A DNA stretch of 64,000 nucleotides from Brachyspira alvinipulli ATCC 51933 (GCF_000518245.1 NZ_JADF01000008.1:88033-152032), one strand, 5' to 3'; shown: positions 19,503 to 29,000, counted from the stretch's first letter. Notes: a model not told the origin generated them from the letters alone. Program-made: numbers and translations.

Positions 19503-19555
19503 ATAATGTTAACTATACTGCAAAAATAATAAACTTGCAGTATAGTTAACATTAT
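19503..19555 (-). terminator. 21-bp perfect inverted repeat after the esterase gene
   Basis: Arms 19503-19523 and 19535-19555 are perfectly complementary over 21 bases with an 11-base loop. It begins six bases past the esterase stop and ends one base before the -35 box of the leader promoter. It is probably a terminator, though no clean T-run follows on the minus strand; an operator or regulatory hairpin is possible. Confidence 0.6.
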
Positions 19556-19561
19556 ATGATA

Positions 19562-20506
19562 TTACTTCTTATATTTGTTTATAAAATTCTCAACTAAATC
19601 AAACATATCTTTAGTCCAAAATTGCCAATCGCCATGATCAGCATCTTTTATAACGTAGAATTCATAAACTCTGTTTTCTTCTTTTAATTTATCAGCTAAA
19701 ATCTTGCTTTGACTAAAAGGCACTACAGTATCAGCTGTTCCATGCGCTAAAAATATAGGAGGTAAATTAGCAGCTTTAGATATTTCATAATATGGGCTTA
19801 TTCTTTTAGCTTCATCTGGAAAATCATAAACATTTTTTCTTCCAATTAAAATACCTTCAGGACTGTTAGCATCGCCTGTAGTTGAACCTAAAGGATCATT
19901 TCTCATTTCAAGTAAATCTGTAGGAGGATAATAAGATATTATTGCATTTATATTTGGTATTGTATTATCATTATCACTTAATGGTATAGCTGTAAATAAT
20001 GAAGTATGTCCTCCTGAGGAATCACCCCATACAAATAAATTATTAGTGTCAGCATTATATTTATCAGCATTATCAAGCATAAATTTAATTGCATCTCTTG
20101 TATCCTCTATTTGTGCAGGAAAAACAGCAGTATCGCTTGGTCTGTATTCTACTATTGCAAGAACATATCCTCTTCTAGCAAAATCCCCAAGTGTTACTAA
20201 GTTCCTATATACATTCTGTTTCTTCCATGCAGAACCTTGTATATAAACAATTAATGGATATCTGGCATTAGTATCAGTTTGGATTAATCTTGGTACTAAT
20301 ATTTGAAGAGTTAAATCCATGCCATCTTTATTTTTATATACCACATTTGGAATATAATTTATACTGAAAACTGTATTGGTTTGTTCAAATTCTATACTTC
20401 CGTCTTCATTAGTTGCTATTGTAAAATTATTATCAGCGGGAATTTTAGCATTATTGCATGAAATAAATATAAATAAAAAACTTAATATAATTAATATGTT
20501 TCTCAT
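19562..20506 (-). CDS. Alpha/beta-hydrolase lipoprotein (esterase/lipase-like)
   Basis: 314 residues. Signal peptide with lipobox (FISC, cysteine about 17) predicts a lipoprotein. Catalytic elements are clear: VYIQGSAWKK oxyanion-loop strand, WGDSSGGH nucleophile elbow (serine about 167), an acidic residue in HGTADTVVPF (about 256), and the histidine in DADHGDW (about 293). This is the carboxylesterase/hormone-sensitive-lipase-like group (BD-FAE/acetylxylan-esterase type). Likely removes acyl groups from a glycan or lipid in the periplasm or at the surface; substrate not predictable. Ends next to the strong inverted repeat. Confidence 0.85.
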   Translation of the reverse strand: MRNILIILSFLFIFISCNNAKIPADNNFTIATNEDGSIEFEQTNTVFSINYIPNVVYKNKDGMDLTLQILVPRLIQTDTNARYPLIVYIQGSAWKKQNVYRNLVTLGDFARRGYVLAIVEYRPSDTAVFPAQIEDTRDAIKFMLDNADKYNADTNNLFVWGDSSGGHTSLFTAIPLSDNDNTIPNINAIISYYPPTDLLEMRNDPLGSTTGDANSPEGILIGRKNVYDFPDEAKRISPYYEISKAANLPPIFLAHGTADTVVPFSQSKILADKLKEENRVYEFYVIKDADHGDWQFWTKDMFDLVENFINKYKK

Positions 20507-20577
20507 TATAACTCCTTATATATATTGTATATATTTATAAAGCAAAAATATAAAAAATCAATATATAAAAATATTAC

Positions 20578-20606
20578 TTGTAAGTTTAATTAAAATAAAT
20601 TATTAT
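20578..20606 (+). promoter_or_regulatory. Promoter of the GT4 gene, placed for a leaderless mRNA
   Basis: TTGTAA (20578-20583), 17-base spacer, TATTAT (20601-20606). The second of two ATG codons begins at 20613, seven bases after the -10 box. No ribosome-binding sequence is present. Confidence 0.55.
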
Positions 20607-20612
20607 AATATG

Positions 20613-21755
20613 ATGAGTCATTTAAAAAATAAAAATATAAAGAAAATAGCTATACTGCATCCTACATTCGGATATAATGGCGGTGCAGAGAATGTAATAT
20701 TGGCAACAATAGAAAGCTGGCATAAAATAGGAATAGAAACTAATATCTATACTTATAGACTAAGAGACAATATTCCAAGTTATATAAAGCAATTCAAAAC
20801 AGATATAACATTAAATCCATTTTTATTTAATAAAGCAGCTAAATTCCTAGCTAATGAATTAAAAAATTATGATGCTGTTTTAATACATAATTTTCCTGCA
20901 ACAATATTTTTCGGACTAGCATATAACTGTGCTGAAAAAAATAATATTAAACTTCCTAAAAGTTTTTGGTACTGCCACGAACCAAGCGTACGTCTTTACG
21001 GATATGATGACGAAAGTTATAAAAGACTTCAAAAAACTTGGGATATAATTGCAAGATATACAATGCATCTTGATAGACTTGGTGTAGGTAAAATAGATTA
21101 TATAATGTCAAACAGTATTAGAACGAAAGAAAATGTTAAAAGAGTTTATAAAAGAGATGCTGAAGTTATATATCCTTGCATTACTCAGATAGATTCAAAT
21201 AATATAATGCCTATAAGCAGTAGTGAACACTTTGTATATATAGGCAGAATAGAAAAACCTAAAAATTTAGAGAATGCTATATATGCCTTTAAAAATGCAT
21301 TAGAACAAATAGATGATAAAGAATTAAAATTTATAATAGCAGGTAAAGGACGCCATGAAACTAAATTAAAAGAATTGGTTCATAGCATAAATATGGATAA
21401 TAATATTATATTTAAAGGATTTATATCTGATGATGAAAAAAATGATTTGCTTAATAGAAGTTATGCACTTATAATGCCTGCTATAAATGAACCTTTTGGA
21501 CTTACAGTAATAGAGGCTCTTTACTCTTCATGCATATCTATAATATCAAATAAGTCTGGAGTATATGAAACTGTTAAAGATTATTCTATAAGCTGCAATA
21601 TGGATAATATTGAGGAAATAGCAGAAAAAATTATATATGTATATAATAATAATTTAAAAGAAAGTTTATTATATAAATCAAAATCTATACTAAAAACTTT
21701 TACAGTAGAAACATATACATCAGAAGTATTAAAATATATAGAAAACAACTTGTAA
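20613..21755 (+). CDS. GT4 family glycosyltransferase
   Basis: 380 residues from the second ATG (20613); the ATG at 20610 is also possible. GT-B fold with an N-terminal acceptor domain beginning IAILHPTFGYNGGAENVI, and a C-terminal domain with FVYIGRIEKPKNLENAI, IIAGKGRHETKLKELV and the donor-binding ending PAINEPFGLTVIEALYSS (the E-x7-E type motif). Enzymes of this group use nucleotide sugars to extend lipid-linked surface glycans. Neither donor nor acceptor can be assigned. A -10 box sits immediately before the start, suggesting a leaderless message. Confidence 0.87.
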   Translation: MSHLKNKNIKKIAILHPTFGYNGGAENVILATIESWHKIGIETNIYTYRLRDNIPSYIKQFKTDITLNPFLFNKAAKFLANELKNYDAVLIHNFPATIFFGLAYNCAEKNNIKLPKSFWYCHEPSVRLYGYDDESYKRLQKTWDIIARYTMHLDRLGVGKIDYIMSNSIRTKENVKRVYKRDAEVIYPCITQIDSNNIMPISSSEHFVYIGRIEKPKNLENAIYAFKNALEQIDDKELKFIIAGKGRHETKLKELVHSINMDNNIIFKGFISDDEKNDLLNRSYALIMPAINEPFGLTVIEALYSSCISIISNKSGVYETVKDYSISCNMDNIEEIAEKIIYVYNNNLKESLLYKSKSILKTFTVETYTSEVLKYIENNL

Positions 21756-21822
21756 TATATTATTTTTATGGTTATAATTAACTATCTTTTTAAATAGTAA
21801 TAATTAATTATGTGAGGGATTT

Positions 21823-23694
21823 ATGAAAAATTACACATCTATACCTAGTGCCTTTTTTCAAACAGTACAAAATATGCCTCAAAGTCCAGCATATAGATTT
21901 AGAGATAATGAAAACAATAAGCAAACATTAACATATAAAAAATTATACAATAAAGTAAATGCAATAGCTAAAGCATTTGAAACAAAAGGACTTAAAAGAA
22001 AAAATGTAGCAATATTTTCTGAAAATAGAATAGAATGGTTTATATCAGATATGGCATTGCTGACATTAGGTTCTCCAGATGTTCCAAGAGGAAATGATTC
22101 TACACCAGATGAATTGAATTATATAATAGAACATAGTGAAGCAAAAGCCGCTTTAGTTGAAAATGAATATGTTTTTAAAAAAATAGAAAAACATCATAAG
22201 GATTTATCATTAATAGTCCTTTTAGACAGTTCTATACATGATCCTGATAAAAATATTTTTGCTTTTGACAAACTTCTTGAAATTGGAGAGAAAGCATTAA
22301 ATAATGATGAAAATTATGCTATAAATATGGCTGCAAAATTAAATAATGATACTGTAGCAACAATTATATACACTTCAGGTACAACAGGAAAACCTAAAGG
22401 AGTTGTACTTACTCATGGAAATATATTACATAATGTTAGAGTTTTACCAGATATAATAAAATTACAGCCTGGAGAAAAATTATTAACTATACTTCCTATA
22501 TGGCATATATATGAAAGAACAATATCTTATGTAACAGCTATAATAGGATGTTTTACAGCTATTACAAATAAAAGAGATTTAAAAACAGATTTTACGGAAG
22601 AGGCTCCTAATATATTTATTTCAGTTCCTGCTATTTGGCTTAATATTTATAATACAGTAATGAAAAATATCGATAAAAAATGTGCTTTTGTAAGCAGTAT
22701 AATAAAAGGAATGATAAAACGTTCTATGAGATATATAAGAAATCTAAGATATCAAAATGGACTTGTATATTTATTAGGAGACGAAAAAAAAGAGCATAAA
22801 AACACAGAATATCATATAGGAATATTTGATCCAATTTTTCATTCTATTGTGAAAAAAATAGTTTATAAAAAAATAATAGGATTAACAGGCGGTAAAATGC
22901 GTCTCACAATATCAGGAGGCGGAGCTTTACCTATGTATATAGAAGATTTTGTTGAGGCTGCTGGAATTAATTTAGTTGTAGGATGGGGAATAACAGAAAC
23001 TTCTCCTGTTGTAACTTTAAGATCACCTTTTAAAAATTATAGAGGAACATGCGGTTCTCCTATACCTGAAGTAGAAATTGAAATTAGAGATCATGAAGGC
23101 AGAGTATGTAAAGACGGAGAGATGGGAGTTTGTTATATAAAAGGTCCAAACATATTTAAAGAATATTATAAAGATAAAGAATTAACAGCAAAAGCTAAAG
23201 TTGATGGATTTTTTGATTCAGGCGATTTGGGAACCTATACTCAGGAAGGAGAAATTGTATTAACAGGAAGAGCTAAAGAAACAATAGTTCTTTTAACTGG
23301 TGAAAATGTAGAGCCTCAGCCTATAGAAAATAAAGCATTAGAATCTAAATATATTTCTCAGATAATGCTTGTAGGACAGGATAAAAATGCAACTGGCGCC
23401 ATTATAGTAATCGATAAAGAAAATGTTAAAGAATATCTTGCAAAGTATAAGTTGGATTCAGATGATTTAGTTAATTCAAAAGATGTATATAGATTAATAA
23501 AATCAGAATTAGATGATTTGATTAATTATCATAATGGATTCAGACCTTATGAAACTGTATCTAAAATAATAATTACAGACAGAGAATTTACTATAGAAAA
23601 TGGACTTTTAACTCAATCATTAAAAATGAAAAGAGCAAATATTATGGAAGAATATAAAGATGATATAGAAAATCTTTATCAAAAACTTGGATAA
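21823..23694 (+). CDS. AMP-forming acyl-CoA synthetase (long-chain type)
   Basis: 623 residues. P-loop-like IIYTSGTTGKPKGVVLTHGN (about 185-204), GWGITETSPVVTL (about 386), and FDSGDLGTYTQEGEIVLTGRAKE (hinge and A8 region, split here) mark an ANL-superfamily acyl-CoA ligase. Length and the insert around 295-330 match the long-chain (FAA1/FadD15-like) group. It activates fatty acids with ATP and CoA for phospholipid synthesis or recycling of scavenged host fatty acids. GAGGG precedes ATG. Twenty bases upstream of the TrmH gene, likely co-transcribed. Confidence 0.9.
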   Translation: MKNYTSIPSAFFQTVQNMPQSPAYRFRDNENNKQTLTYKKLYNKVNAIAKAFETKGLKRKNVAIFSENRIEWFISDMALLTLGSPDVPRGNDSTPDELNYIIEHSEAKAALVENEYVFKKIEKHHKDLSLIVLLDSSIHDPDKNIFAFDKLLEIGEKALNNDENYAINMAAKLNNDTVATIIYTSGTTGKPKGVVLTHGNILHNVRVLPDIIKLQPGEKLLTILPIWHIYERTISYVTAIIGCFTAITNKRDLKTDFTEEAPNIFISVPAIWLNIYNTVMKNIDKKCAFVSSIIKGMIKRSMRYIRNLRYQNGLVYLLGDEKKEHKNTEYHIGIFDPIFHSIVKKIVYKKIIGLTGGKMRLTISGGGALPMYIEDFVEAAGINLVVGWGITETSPVVTLRSPFKNYRGTCGSPIPEVEIEIRDHEGRVCKDGEMGVCYIKGPNIFKEYYKDKELTAKAKVDGFFDSGDLGTYTQEGEIVLTGRAKETIVLLTGENVEPQPIENKALESKYISQIMLVGQDKNATGAIIVIDKENVKEYLAKYKLDSDDLVNSKDVYRLIKSELDDLINYHNGFRPYETVSKIIITDREFTIENGLLTQSLKMKRANIMEEYKDDIENLYQKLG

Positions 23695-23714
23695 TTATTT
23701 TTTGGGATTAAGCG

Positions 23715-24425
23715 ATGTTCATTACATCTAAAAATGCAATAGTTGAAGCTATATCAAAACAATTAGTTGAAACTTTATATATTAAGTTTCCAATATCAAA
23801 AAGAGAAAAAGAAATAATAAAATTAGCAGAAAAAAATAAAGTACCTATAAAAACTGTTGATAAAAAAGAAATGGAAAAAATAGTAGGGAAAATATATTCA
23901 ATAGCTGCAGATATAAAGGGAAATGCAGAAATAGGCATAGAAAGTTTCTTAGAAAAAGCATTAGAAAAAAGACAAACCCCCTTAATATTTATATTAGATT
24001 CTATAACAGATGTACATAATTTAGGGGCTATAATTAGAAATGCTTACTTTTTTGATATAGCTGGAATAATAATTCCTAAAGATAATTCTGCCCCTATTAA
24101 TGAAAAAGTATATGAAATATCATCAGGTGCTGCCTATCATATCCCTATATCTATAGAAACAAATCTTAATAGGGTTATAGAATTGATGAAAGATAAAGGA
24201 TTTTGGATATACTATGCAAGTGAAAAAGGTGAAATATCTCTTGAAAATTTTAAGTTTGACTCCCCTACTGCAATTATACTTGGAAATGAACATAGCGGAG
24301 TTAGAGATATTTTGAAAAAAAATTCTGATGGAAGCATTATAATAAATTCCTGCACTAATTTTGATTCATTAAATGTATCTGCCGCTTCAGCAATAATATC
24401 ATATGCATATTCAATTTATAAATAA
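23715..24425 (+). CDS. TrmH/RlmB-family RNA 2'-O-methyltransferase
   Basis: 236 residues. An N-terminal SpoU substrate-binding domain (to about 75) precedes a SPOUT-knot catalytic domain with motif 1 NLGAIIRNAYFFDIAG, motif 2 ILGNEHSGVR and motif 3 DSLNVSAASAIISYA. These bind S-adenosylmethionine in the trefoil knot. The domain order and size fit RlmB (23S rRNA G2251) best, but the TrmH family has several RNA targets and sequence alone does not decide. GGGA lies nine bases before ATG. Follows the acyl-CoA ligase closely. Confidence 0.87.
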   Translation: MFITSKNAIVEAISKQLVETLYIKFPISKREKEIIKLAEKNKVPIKTVDKKEMEKIVGKIYSIAADIKGNAEIGIESFLEKALEKRQTPLIFILDSITDVHNLGAIIRNAYFFDIAGIIIPKDNSAPINEKVYEISSGAAYHIPISIETNLNRVIELMKDKGFWIYYASEKGEISLENFKFDSPTAIILGNEHSGVRDILKKNSDGSIIINSCTNFDSLNVSAASAIISYAYSIYK

Positions 24426-24575
24426 TAATATCATATAAAATTTTATCAAAAATGATTTAATATTGTTATATATAATGTATATATATTTATTTTTTAACTT
24501 GCAATAATGGAAAAAAAGTATATATTAATATATATAGGATATGAAATTTAAGGCATATTATATGGAGATAGAAAA

Positions 24576-24947
24576 ATGCCTATAGCACCTTTGGATTTAC
24601 AACAATTGTATATGCAGCAGTCGCATATAGGAAGGATGGAGCATACTAGAATGGCGGCTAAAACCATAGCTATGCAGTCCGAGGACAGAGATATACATAG
24701 AGATTCTTATATAAAAGACTCAACTGTTGTAAAATCTGAAAATGTATCTGATGAAACTAAAGTAAAAGAAAAAAAGGATGAACAGCAGCGTCAGAAAGAT
24801 CAAGGTTATATGTCCTATAGAAAGAAAAATAAAAGAATAATTGCAAATGGAAATACAAATAATGATGAAAATAATTCTATTATAGGAGTAGAAGAAGTTT
24901 CATCAACTGAACAAACTAAAGGTTCTAAAATAGATACTTTGGGATAA
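24576..24947 (+). CDS. Conserved-looking protein of unknown function
   Basis: A 123-residue hydrophilic protein I do not recognise. It begins MPIAPLDLQQLYMQQSHIGR, a short amphipathic start, and continues as a charged, Lys/Glu/Gln-rich, probably disordered region with no membrane segment or signal peptide. GGAG eight bases before ATG supports the start. It is followed after 21 bases by another unrecognised gene with a membrane anchor; the shared spacing suggests co-transcription and a joint role. Codon use matches neighbours, so it is likely native. Confidence 0.6.
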   Translation: MPIAPLDLQQLYMQQSHIGRMEHTRMAAKTIAMQSEDRDIHRDSYIKDSTVVKSENVSDETKVKEKKDEQQRQKDQGYMSYRKKNKRIIANGNTNNDENNSIIGVEEVSSTEQTKGSKIDTLG

Positions 24948-24968
24948 GGTTTAATTAATAATTCTAAT

Positions 24969-25781
24969 ATGCAAATTTTAGTAAGCGTAATAATAAATAT
25001 AGTTTTATTGGCAGTAGTTTTACCGCTTTTTTATGTTTATATAGTTTCTAAAGCTAGGGAAAGATTAGAAAAAGAAACTATGTCAAAAGCCAGAGAAGAA
25101 ATAGAAGCCTTAGTAAAGGAATTTAATAATATAGCATTATCAAGAATATCAATATTAGAAGATGCTATAGTTAGAGCAAATAGACTTTCAAGCGAATTAA
25201 ATGGTAAAAATTATAAAGAACCTATAAAAGAAAAATCAAACGAAGATAATCAAATTGATATTGTTCTTACAGAAAATGATAATAAAAATTCAGAATCAAA
25301 AAATCAAGGCAGTACATTAGACATAAGAATAGAAGATGAAAGTAATGAAAATAGTATAGACACTAAAATTTCTAATAAGGTTGAAAGTAATAATTTAGAT
25401 AAAGATATAAAATTGGATAAAGATATAAAAAAAGAAAATAAAGAAGATAAGGTGAATAAAGAAGAGATAAAGGATACAAAAAAAGAGAAACCTAAAAAAA
25501 ATAATATAGATACTGCTATAAAGGCTATTGATGATAAAGCTAAAAAAGAAGTTATTGAAAAATTGAGAAGTAAATTAGATAAAACTATAAAAAATAACAT
25601 TCCTATGCCTGATAAAGATACTTCTAAAAAAACAAATAAAATACAAGATGAAGAAAGTTCTGATAGGAATCAAAATATTATATCTCTATATAAAGAAGGT
25701 TTAAGCAAAGAAGAAATTGCTAAAAAATTGAATTGCTCTATTACAGAAATTGATATAGTTATAGATTTGGAATTAGACTAA
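24969..25781 (+). CDS. Membrane-anchored coiled-coil protein with C-terminal helix-turn-helix-like segment
   Basis: 270 residues. Residues 1-26 form one membrane segment, then a heptad-like helical region (ERLEKETMSKAREEIEALV, about 33-75), a long Lys/Glu/Asp-rich disordered linker (about 80-230), and a compact C-terminus NIISLYKEGLSKEEIAKKL followed by NCSITEIDIVIDL that resembles an HTH. This anchor-linker-HTH layout is known in poorly characterised proteins (DUF6115-like); function is unknown. No strong ribosome site precedes the ATG. Likely in one unit with the gene at 24576. Confidence 0.6.
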   Translation: MQILVSVIINIVLLAVVLPLFYVYIVSKARERLEKETMSKAREEIEALVKEFNNIALSRISILEDAIVRANRLSSELNGKNYKEPIKEKSNEDNQIDIVLTENDNKNSESKNQGSTLDIRIEDESNENSIDTKISNKVESNNLDKDIKLDKDIKKENKEDKVNKEEIKDTKKEKPKKNNIDTAIKAIDDKAKKEVIEKLRSKLDKTIKNNIPMPDKDTSKKTNKIQDEESSDRNQNIISLYKEGLSKEEIAKKLNCSITEIDIVIDLELD

Positions 25782-25786
25782 ATAAT

Positions 25787-25822
25787 AAAAAGCCGCCTAA
25801 TAAATAGACGGCCGATATTTTA
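25787..25822 (+). terminator. Terminator between converging genes
   Basis: GCCGCCTA (25792-25799) pairs with TAGACGGC (25805-25812) with one mismatch, flanked by A- and T-rich sequence. Confidence 0.65.
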
Positions 25823-25838
25823 ATATTATATTTTTTAA

Positions 25839-27044
25839 TTATACTTCAGTTTTTACTATTTTTTTCTTATAAATTGTATCAACTATAACACCCAAAGCAT
25901 TATCACCGGATACGTTACAAGCTGTACCGAATGAGTCTTGAGTGATGTATAAAGCAACCATTATAGCACTTAAAGGACTATCCGGACCGCCAAGACCAAC
26001 CATGTAAAGGAATGGCAAAGCTGTCATTATTGAACCGCCAGGAGCACCAGGAGAAGCTATCATAGCTATACCAAGCATAGCAATGAATGGAAGTACTGTG
26101 CTGTAAGTTATAGGTATCTGATTCATTAAACATACTGCTGTAGCACAGGCAGTAATCGTTATCATAGAACCAGCCATGTGAATATTAGCACAAAGAGGCA
26201 CTACGAAATTTCTTATCTGCTCAGATATACCATCTTTTTCTGCACATTGTAAATTAACTGGTATAGTAGCAGCTGATGACTGAGTACCTAAAGCAGTTGC
26301 ATATCCTGCTATTTGGTTTTTCATAAGCATGAAAGGATTTTTCTTTCCTATTGTTCCGGATACAAAGAATGCTATTACCAAATATATTAAATGCATAATT
26401 ATTACAACTATAAATACTTTCCATAATATTCCTAATATTACAAAAGTTTTTCCAGATCTAGTCATATCAACAAAAGTTCCACATATATATAAAGGCAAAA
26501 GAGGTATTATAGATACGCGTAAAACTTTGTCTATTATAGTTGATAATTCTTTGAAAACATTATATAAATACTCACCTATTTCTTTACCTCTCATAGTAGA
26601 AATTCCAAGTCCTATTATGAATGCAAATAAAACTGCAGCCAAAGTATCTAAAAGAGGTGTTACAGTTATTGATAAATAAGGGGAAACAGAATTTCCAGCA
26701 GCAGCAGCAATTTTTTGAATATCATCAGCACTCATAAAGCTAGGGAATAAATTGTATGCTACTAAGAATGATGCTGAACCTGCTATTAATGTAGAACCAT
26801 AAGCAAGTATACAAGTAACTAACAGCAAGAATCCCGAGCCTTCTTTTAAATCAGCTATACCCATAGATACATAAGATACTATCATTAAAGGTATTACAAA
26901 TTTTAGATAAGAACTGAATATTCCAGAAGCTGTAACAATAATTCTGGATATTACTTCTGGTATAAAATGCTGACCGAAAAATATACCAAGCAAAATTCCT
27001 ATGATTAGTCTAGGTACTAATCCAAGTTTAAACTTTTTTTCCAT
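25839..27044 (-). CDS. Dicarboxylate/amino acid:cation symporter (DAACS family)
   Basis: 401 residues with about eight membrane segments and two re-entrant loops. The family hallmark serine-rich loop is present as GTQSSAATIPVNLQCAEK (about 254-271), and the later substrate/Na+ region includes NIHMAGSMITITACATA and the C-terminal SGDNALGVIVDTIY. Family members import glutamate, aspartate, serine/threonine or C4-dicarboxylates with Na+ or H+. Which substrate is used here cannot be told; a Na+ gradient from the oxaloacetate decarboxylase could drive it. AGGAG five bases before ATG. Single gene. Confidence 0.9.
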   Translation of the reverse strand: MEKKFKLGLVPRLIIGILLGIFFGQHFIPEVISRIIVTASGIFSSYLKFVIPLMIVSYVSMGIADLKEGSGFLLLVTCILAYGSTLIAGSASFLVAYNLFPSFMSADDIQKIAAAAGNSVSPYLSITVTPLLDTLAAVLFAFIIGLGISTMRGKEIGEYLYNVFKELSTIIDKVLRVSIIPLLPLYICGTFVDMTRSGKTFVILGILWKVFIVVIIMHLIYLVIAFFVSGTIGKKNPFMLMKNQIAGYATALGTQSSAATIPVNLQCAEKDGISEQIRNFVVPLCANIHMAGSMITITACATAVCLMNQIPITYSTVLPFIAMLGIAMIASPGAPGGSIMTALPFLYMVGLGGPDSPLSAIMVALYITQDSFGTACNVSGDNALGVIVDTIYKKKIVKTEV

Positions 27045-27056
27045 GTATTCTCCTAA

Positions 27057-27088
27057 TTTTTGTATATATAATATACTATATACAAAAA
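27057..27088. repeat. 12-bp inverted repeat upstream of the symporter gene
   Basis: TTTTTGTATATA (27057-27068) and TATATACAAAAA (27077-27088) with an 8-base spacer, in the 5' region of the minus-strand symporter gene. It could be an operator or a leader hairpin; it is AT-rich and may be chance. Confidence 0.45.
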
Positions 27089-27283
27089 TAACGATATGTA
27101 AATAGTAAAGGGTATTTTTAGAATATTACTTAATTATTAATTGTATTTATTTTTGTTTTTAAAAAAATTTACACTACAAATATAACAAGAATATAACTTT
27201 TAAATATTGTTTACAAATAATGTCTATATATAAAGAATATTTAATTAAATATTTATTTTTTACAAAATCTAAACATTTGTTTC

Positions 27284-27311
27284 TTGAAAAAGTATATTTA
27301 TTATATATAAT
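27284..27311 (+). promoter_or_regulatory. Promoter of the RocB-like gene
   Basis: TTGAAA (27284-27289), 16-base spacer, TATAAT (27306-27311), about 60 bases before the ATG. Confidence 0.7.
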
Positions 27312-27373
27312 TTAATTGTATATAATAAATATATTATAACTCATATACAACATAAATTTAAAGAGAGCTGATT

Positions 27374-28996
27374 ATGTACGATTTAAAAAATAAAATTTTA
27401 TATATATTAGAAAATTTAATGAAAACAAGAAGTCTTTCATATTCTAAAGCAGAAAATGAAGCATCAGAATTTATATATGATTATTTAAGTAAAATAAAAT
27501 ATTTTCAAGATAATAAAGAATATTTAATAAGATATAAAATAGAAAATGATGTTTATAACAGAGAAATAATATGTGCTGTTGTAAAAGGAAATAGTGATAA
27601 TACTTTAATATTAAGCGGTCATTTTGATGTTGTAGGAATAGAAGAATTTGGAGATTTTAAAGATAATGCTTTTGATATAAATAAAATAGAAGATAATTTA
27701 AAAACTTTAGATTTAAGCGAAAATAATAAAAAGGATTTATACTCCAAAGAATGGATATATGGAAGAGGAAGCTGCGATATGAAAGGCGGACTTTCTGCTT
27801 CAATGGCTATATTAGAGGAATATTCTAAACAAGAAAATAAAGATGGAAATTTAATATTTTTAGCAGTTCCGGAAGAGGAAACTTATTCTATAGGTATGAG
27901 AGAATCTGCTAAACTTCTTAGTAATTTAAAAAACAAATATAATTTAAATTATAAACTTATGATTATACCGGAGCCTAATGATAGAGAAAGCAATAAACAT
28001 ACTCTTCATATAGGAACAGTAGGAAAATGTATGCCTACTATAATGGTTCAGGGAGTAAAGGCTCATATAATGTCTTATTATAATGGTTTAAATCCATTGT
28101 CAATATTAAGCGGTATATTTGAAGAAACAGAAGGTTCATTAAAATTAGTAGATTCGTATAAAAATGAAAAAACTCCTCCTCCATTATGGTCATATTTTAA
28201 AGATTTAAAATATGAATATGATGTATCAATACCATTCAGAGCTGCCGGTTATTTTACAGTTTTACATTTCAGCAGAACACCTGAAGAAATAATAAATGAA
28301 GTAAAAAAAATAAGCGTAGAATCATTTAATAAATTTTTAAATAAATTTATTAAAGATTATAAAGAATACAATAATAAAGAATTAGAAGAAGATTATAAAG
28401 CTGAAGTATACACTTTATCTGAATTGATAGATAAATTAAAATCAAGAAAAGATTTTGAATCATTCTATCAAAATTTAAAGAAAGAAATATCTATAAAAAT
28501 AAGAGAAGAAAAAGAAACCTATCCAAATACTACAATATTTGCAATGGAAAAAATACTTGATTATGCTAATTTTCAATATCCATTTGTTTTAATATCTTTT
28601 TCACCTCCTTATTATCCTGCAGTTCATAGTGATTTTATATGCGGTAAGGAAAAATATGGAAGTAAATATTTTAAAGTTATAGAAGAAGAATATAAAAAAT
28701 TATATAACATAGATATAATATGTAATAATTATATGACTGGAATATCAGATGCAAGTTATAGTGCTGTAAATACAAAATATGACTATAAAATATTTTCAGA
28801 AAATATGATAGTTTGGGGTAATGAATACAGCATAGATTTTAATTCTATAGAAGATATAAATATACCTACTATAATTTTCGGACCTTGGGGAAAGGATTTG
28901 CATAGAGTAACAGAAAGAGTTAATAAAAAAAGTTTATTAGAAGAGTTTCCAAATATTATTGAATCTCTTATGAAAGATGTTTTCTCTAATAACTAA
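27374..28996 (+). CDS. rocB: M20-family metallohydrolase, RocB-like
   Basis: 540 residues. M20 dinuclear-zinc motifs are visible: LSGHFDVVG (metal His/Asp, about 80), YGRGSCDMKGGLSASMA (bridging Asp, about 136), VPEEETYS (catalytic Glu pair, about 169), with a late histidine in GPWGKDLHRVTERV. It is longer than typical M20 peptidases and matches the RocB (arginine-utilisation protein) size and order. Likely hydrolyses a peptide or acyl-amino acid in the cytosol; the true RocB substrate is not established. AGAGAG precedes ATG. Confidence 0.82.
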   Translation: MYDLKNKILYILENLMKTRSLSYSKAENEASEFIYDYLSKIKYFQDNKEYLIRYKIENDVYNREIICAVVKGNSDNTLILSGHFDVVGIEEFGDFKDNAFDINKIEDNLKTLDLSENNKKDLYSKEWIYGRGSCDMKGGLSASMAILEEYSKQENKDGNLIFLAVPEEETYSIGMRESAKLLSNLKNKYNLNYKLMIIPEPNDRESNKHTLHIGTVGKCMPTIMVQGVKAHIMSYYNGLNPLSILSGIFEETEGSLKLVDSYKNEKTPPPLWSYFKDLKYEYDVSIPFRAAGYFTVLHFSRTPEEIINEVKKISVESFNKFLNKFIKDYKEYNNKELEEDYKAEVYTLSELIDKLKSRKDFESFYQNLKKEISIKIREEKETYPNTTIFAMEKILDYANFQYPFVLISFSPPYYPAVHSDFICGKEKYGSKYFKVIEEEYKKLYNIDIICNNYMTGISDASYSAVNTKYDYKIFSENMIVWGNEYSIDFNSIEDINIPTIIFGPWGKDLHRVTERVNKKSLLEEFPNIIESLMKDVFSNN

Positions 28997-29000
28997 ATAC

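Larger units (their letters stand above)
19226..19561. other. Intergenic region with repeat leader, promoter and large inverted repeat
   Basis: 336 bases between the GT-A gene and the esterase gene. It holds, in minus-strand order, a 21-bp inverted repeat (19503-19555), a consensus promoter (19474-19501), ATG at 19464, ten heptamers (19386-19455) and about 160 bases of leader-to-gene sequence with one frame open for 47 codons. Confidence 0.75.
27045..27373. other. Divergent intergenic region between symporter and RocB-like gene
   Basis: 329 bases. It holds a 12-bp inverted repeat (27057-27068 with 27077-27088) just upstream of the symporter ribosome site, and a good plus-strand promoter for the RocB-like gene at 27284-27311. 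The rest is AT-rich without other recognisable signals. Confidence 0.6.
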
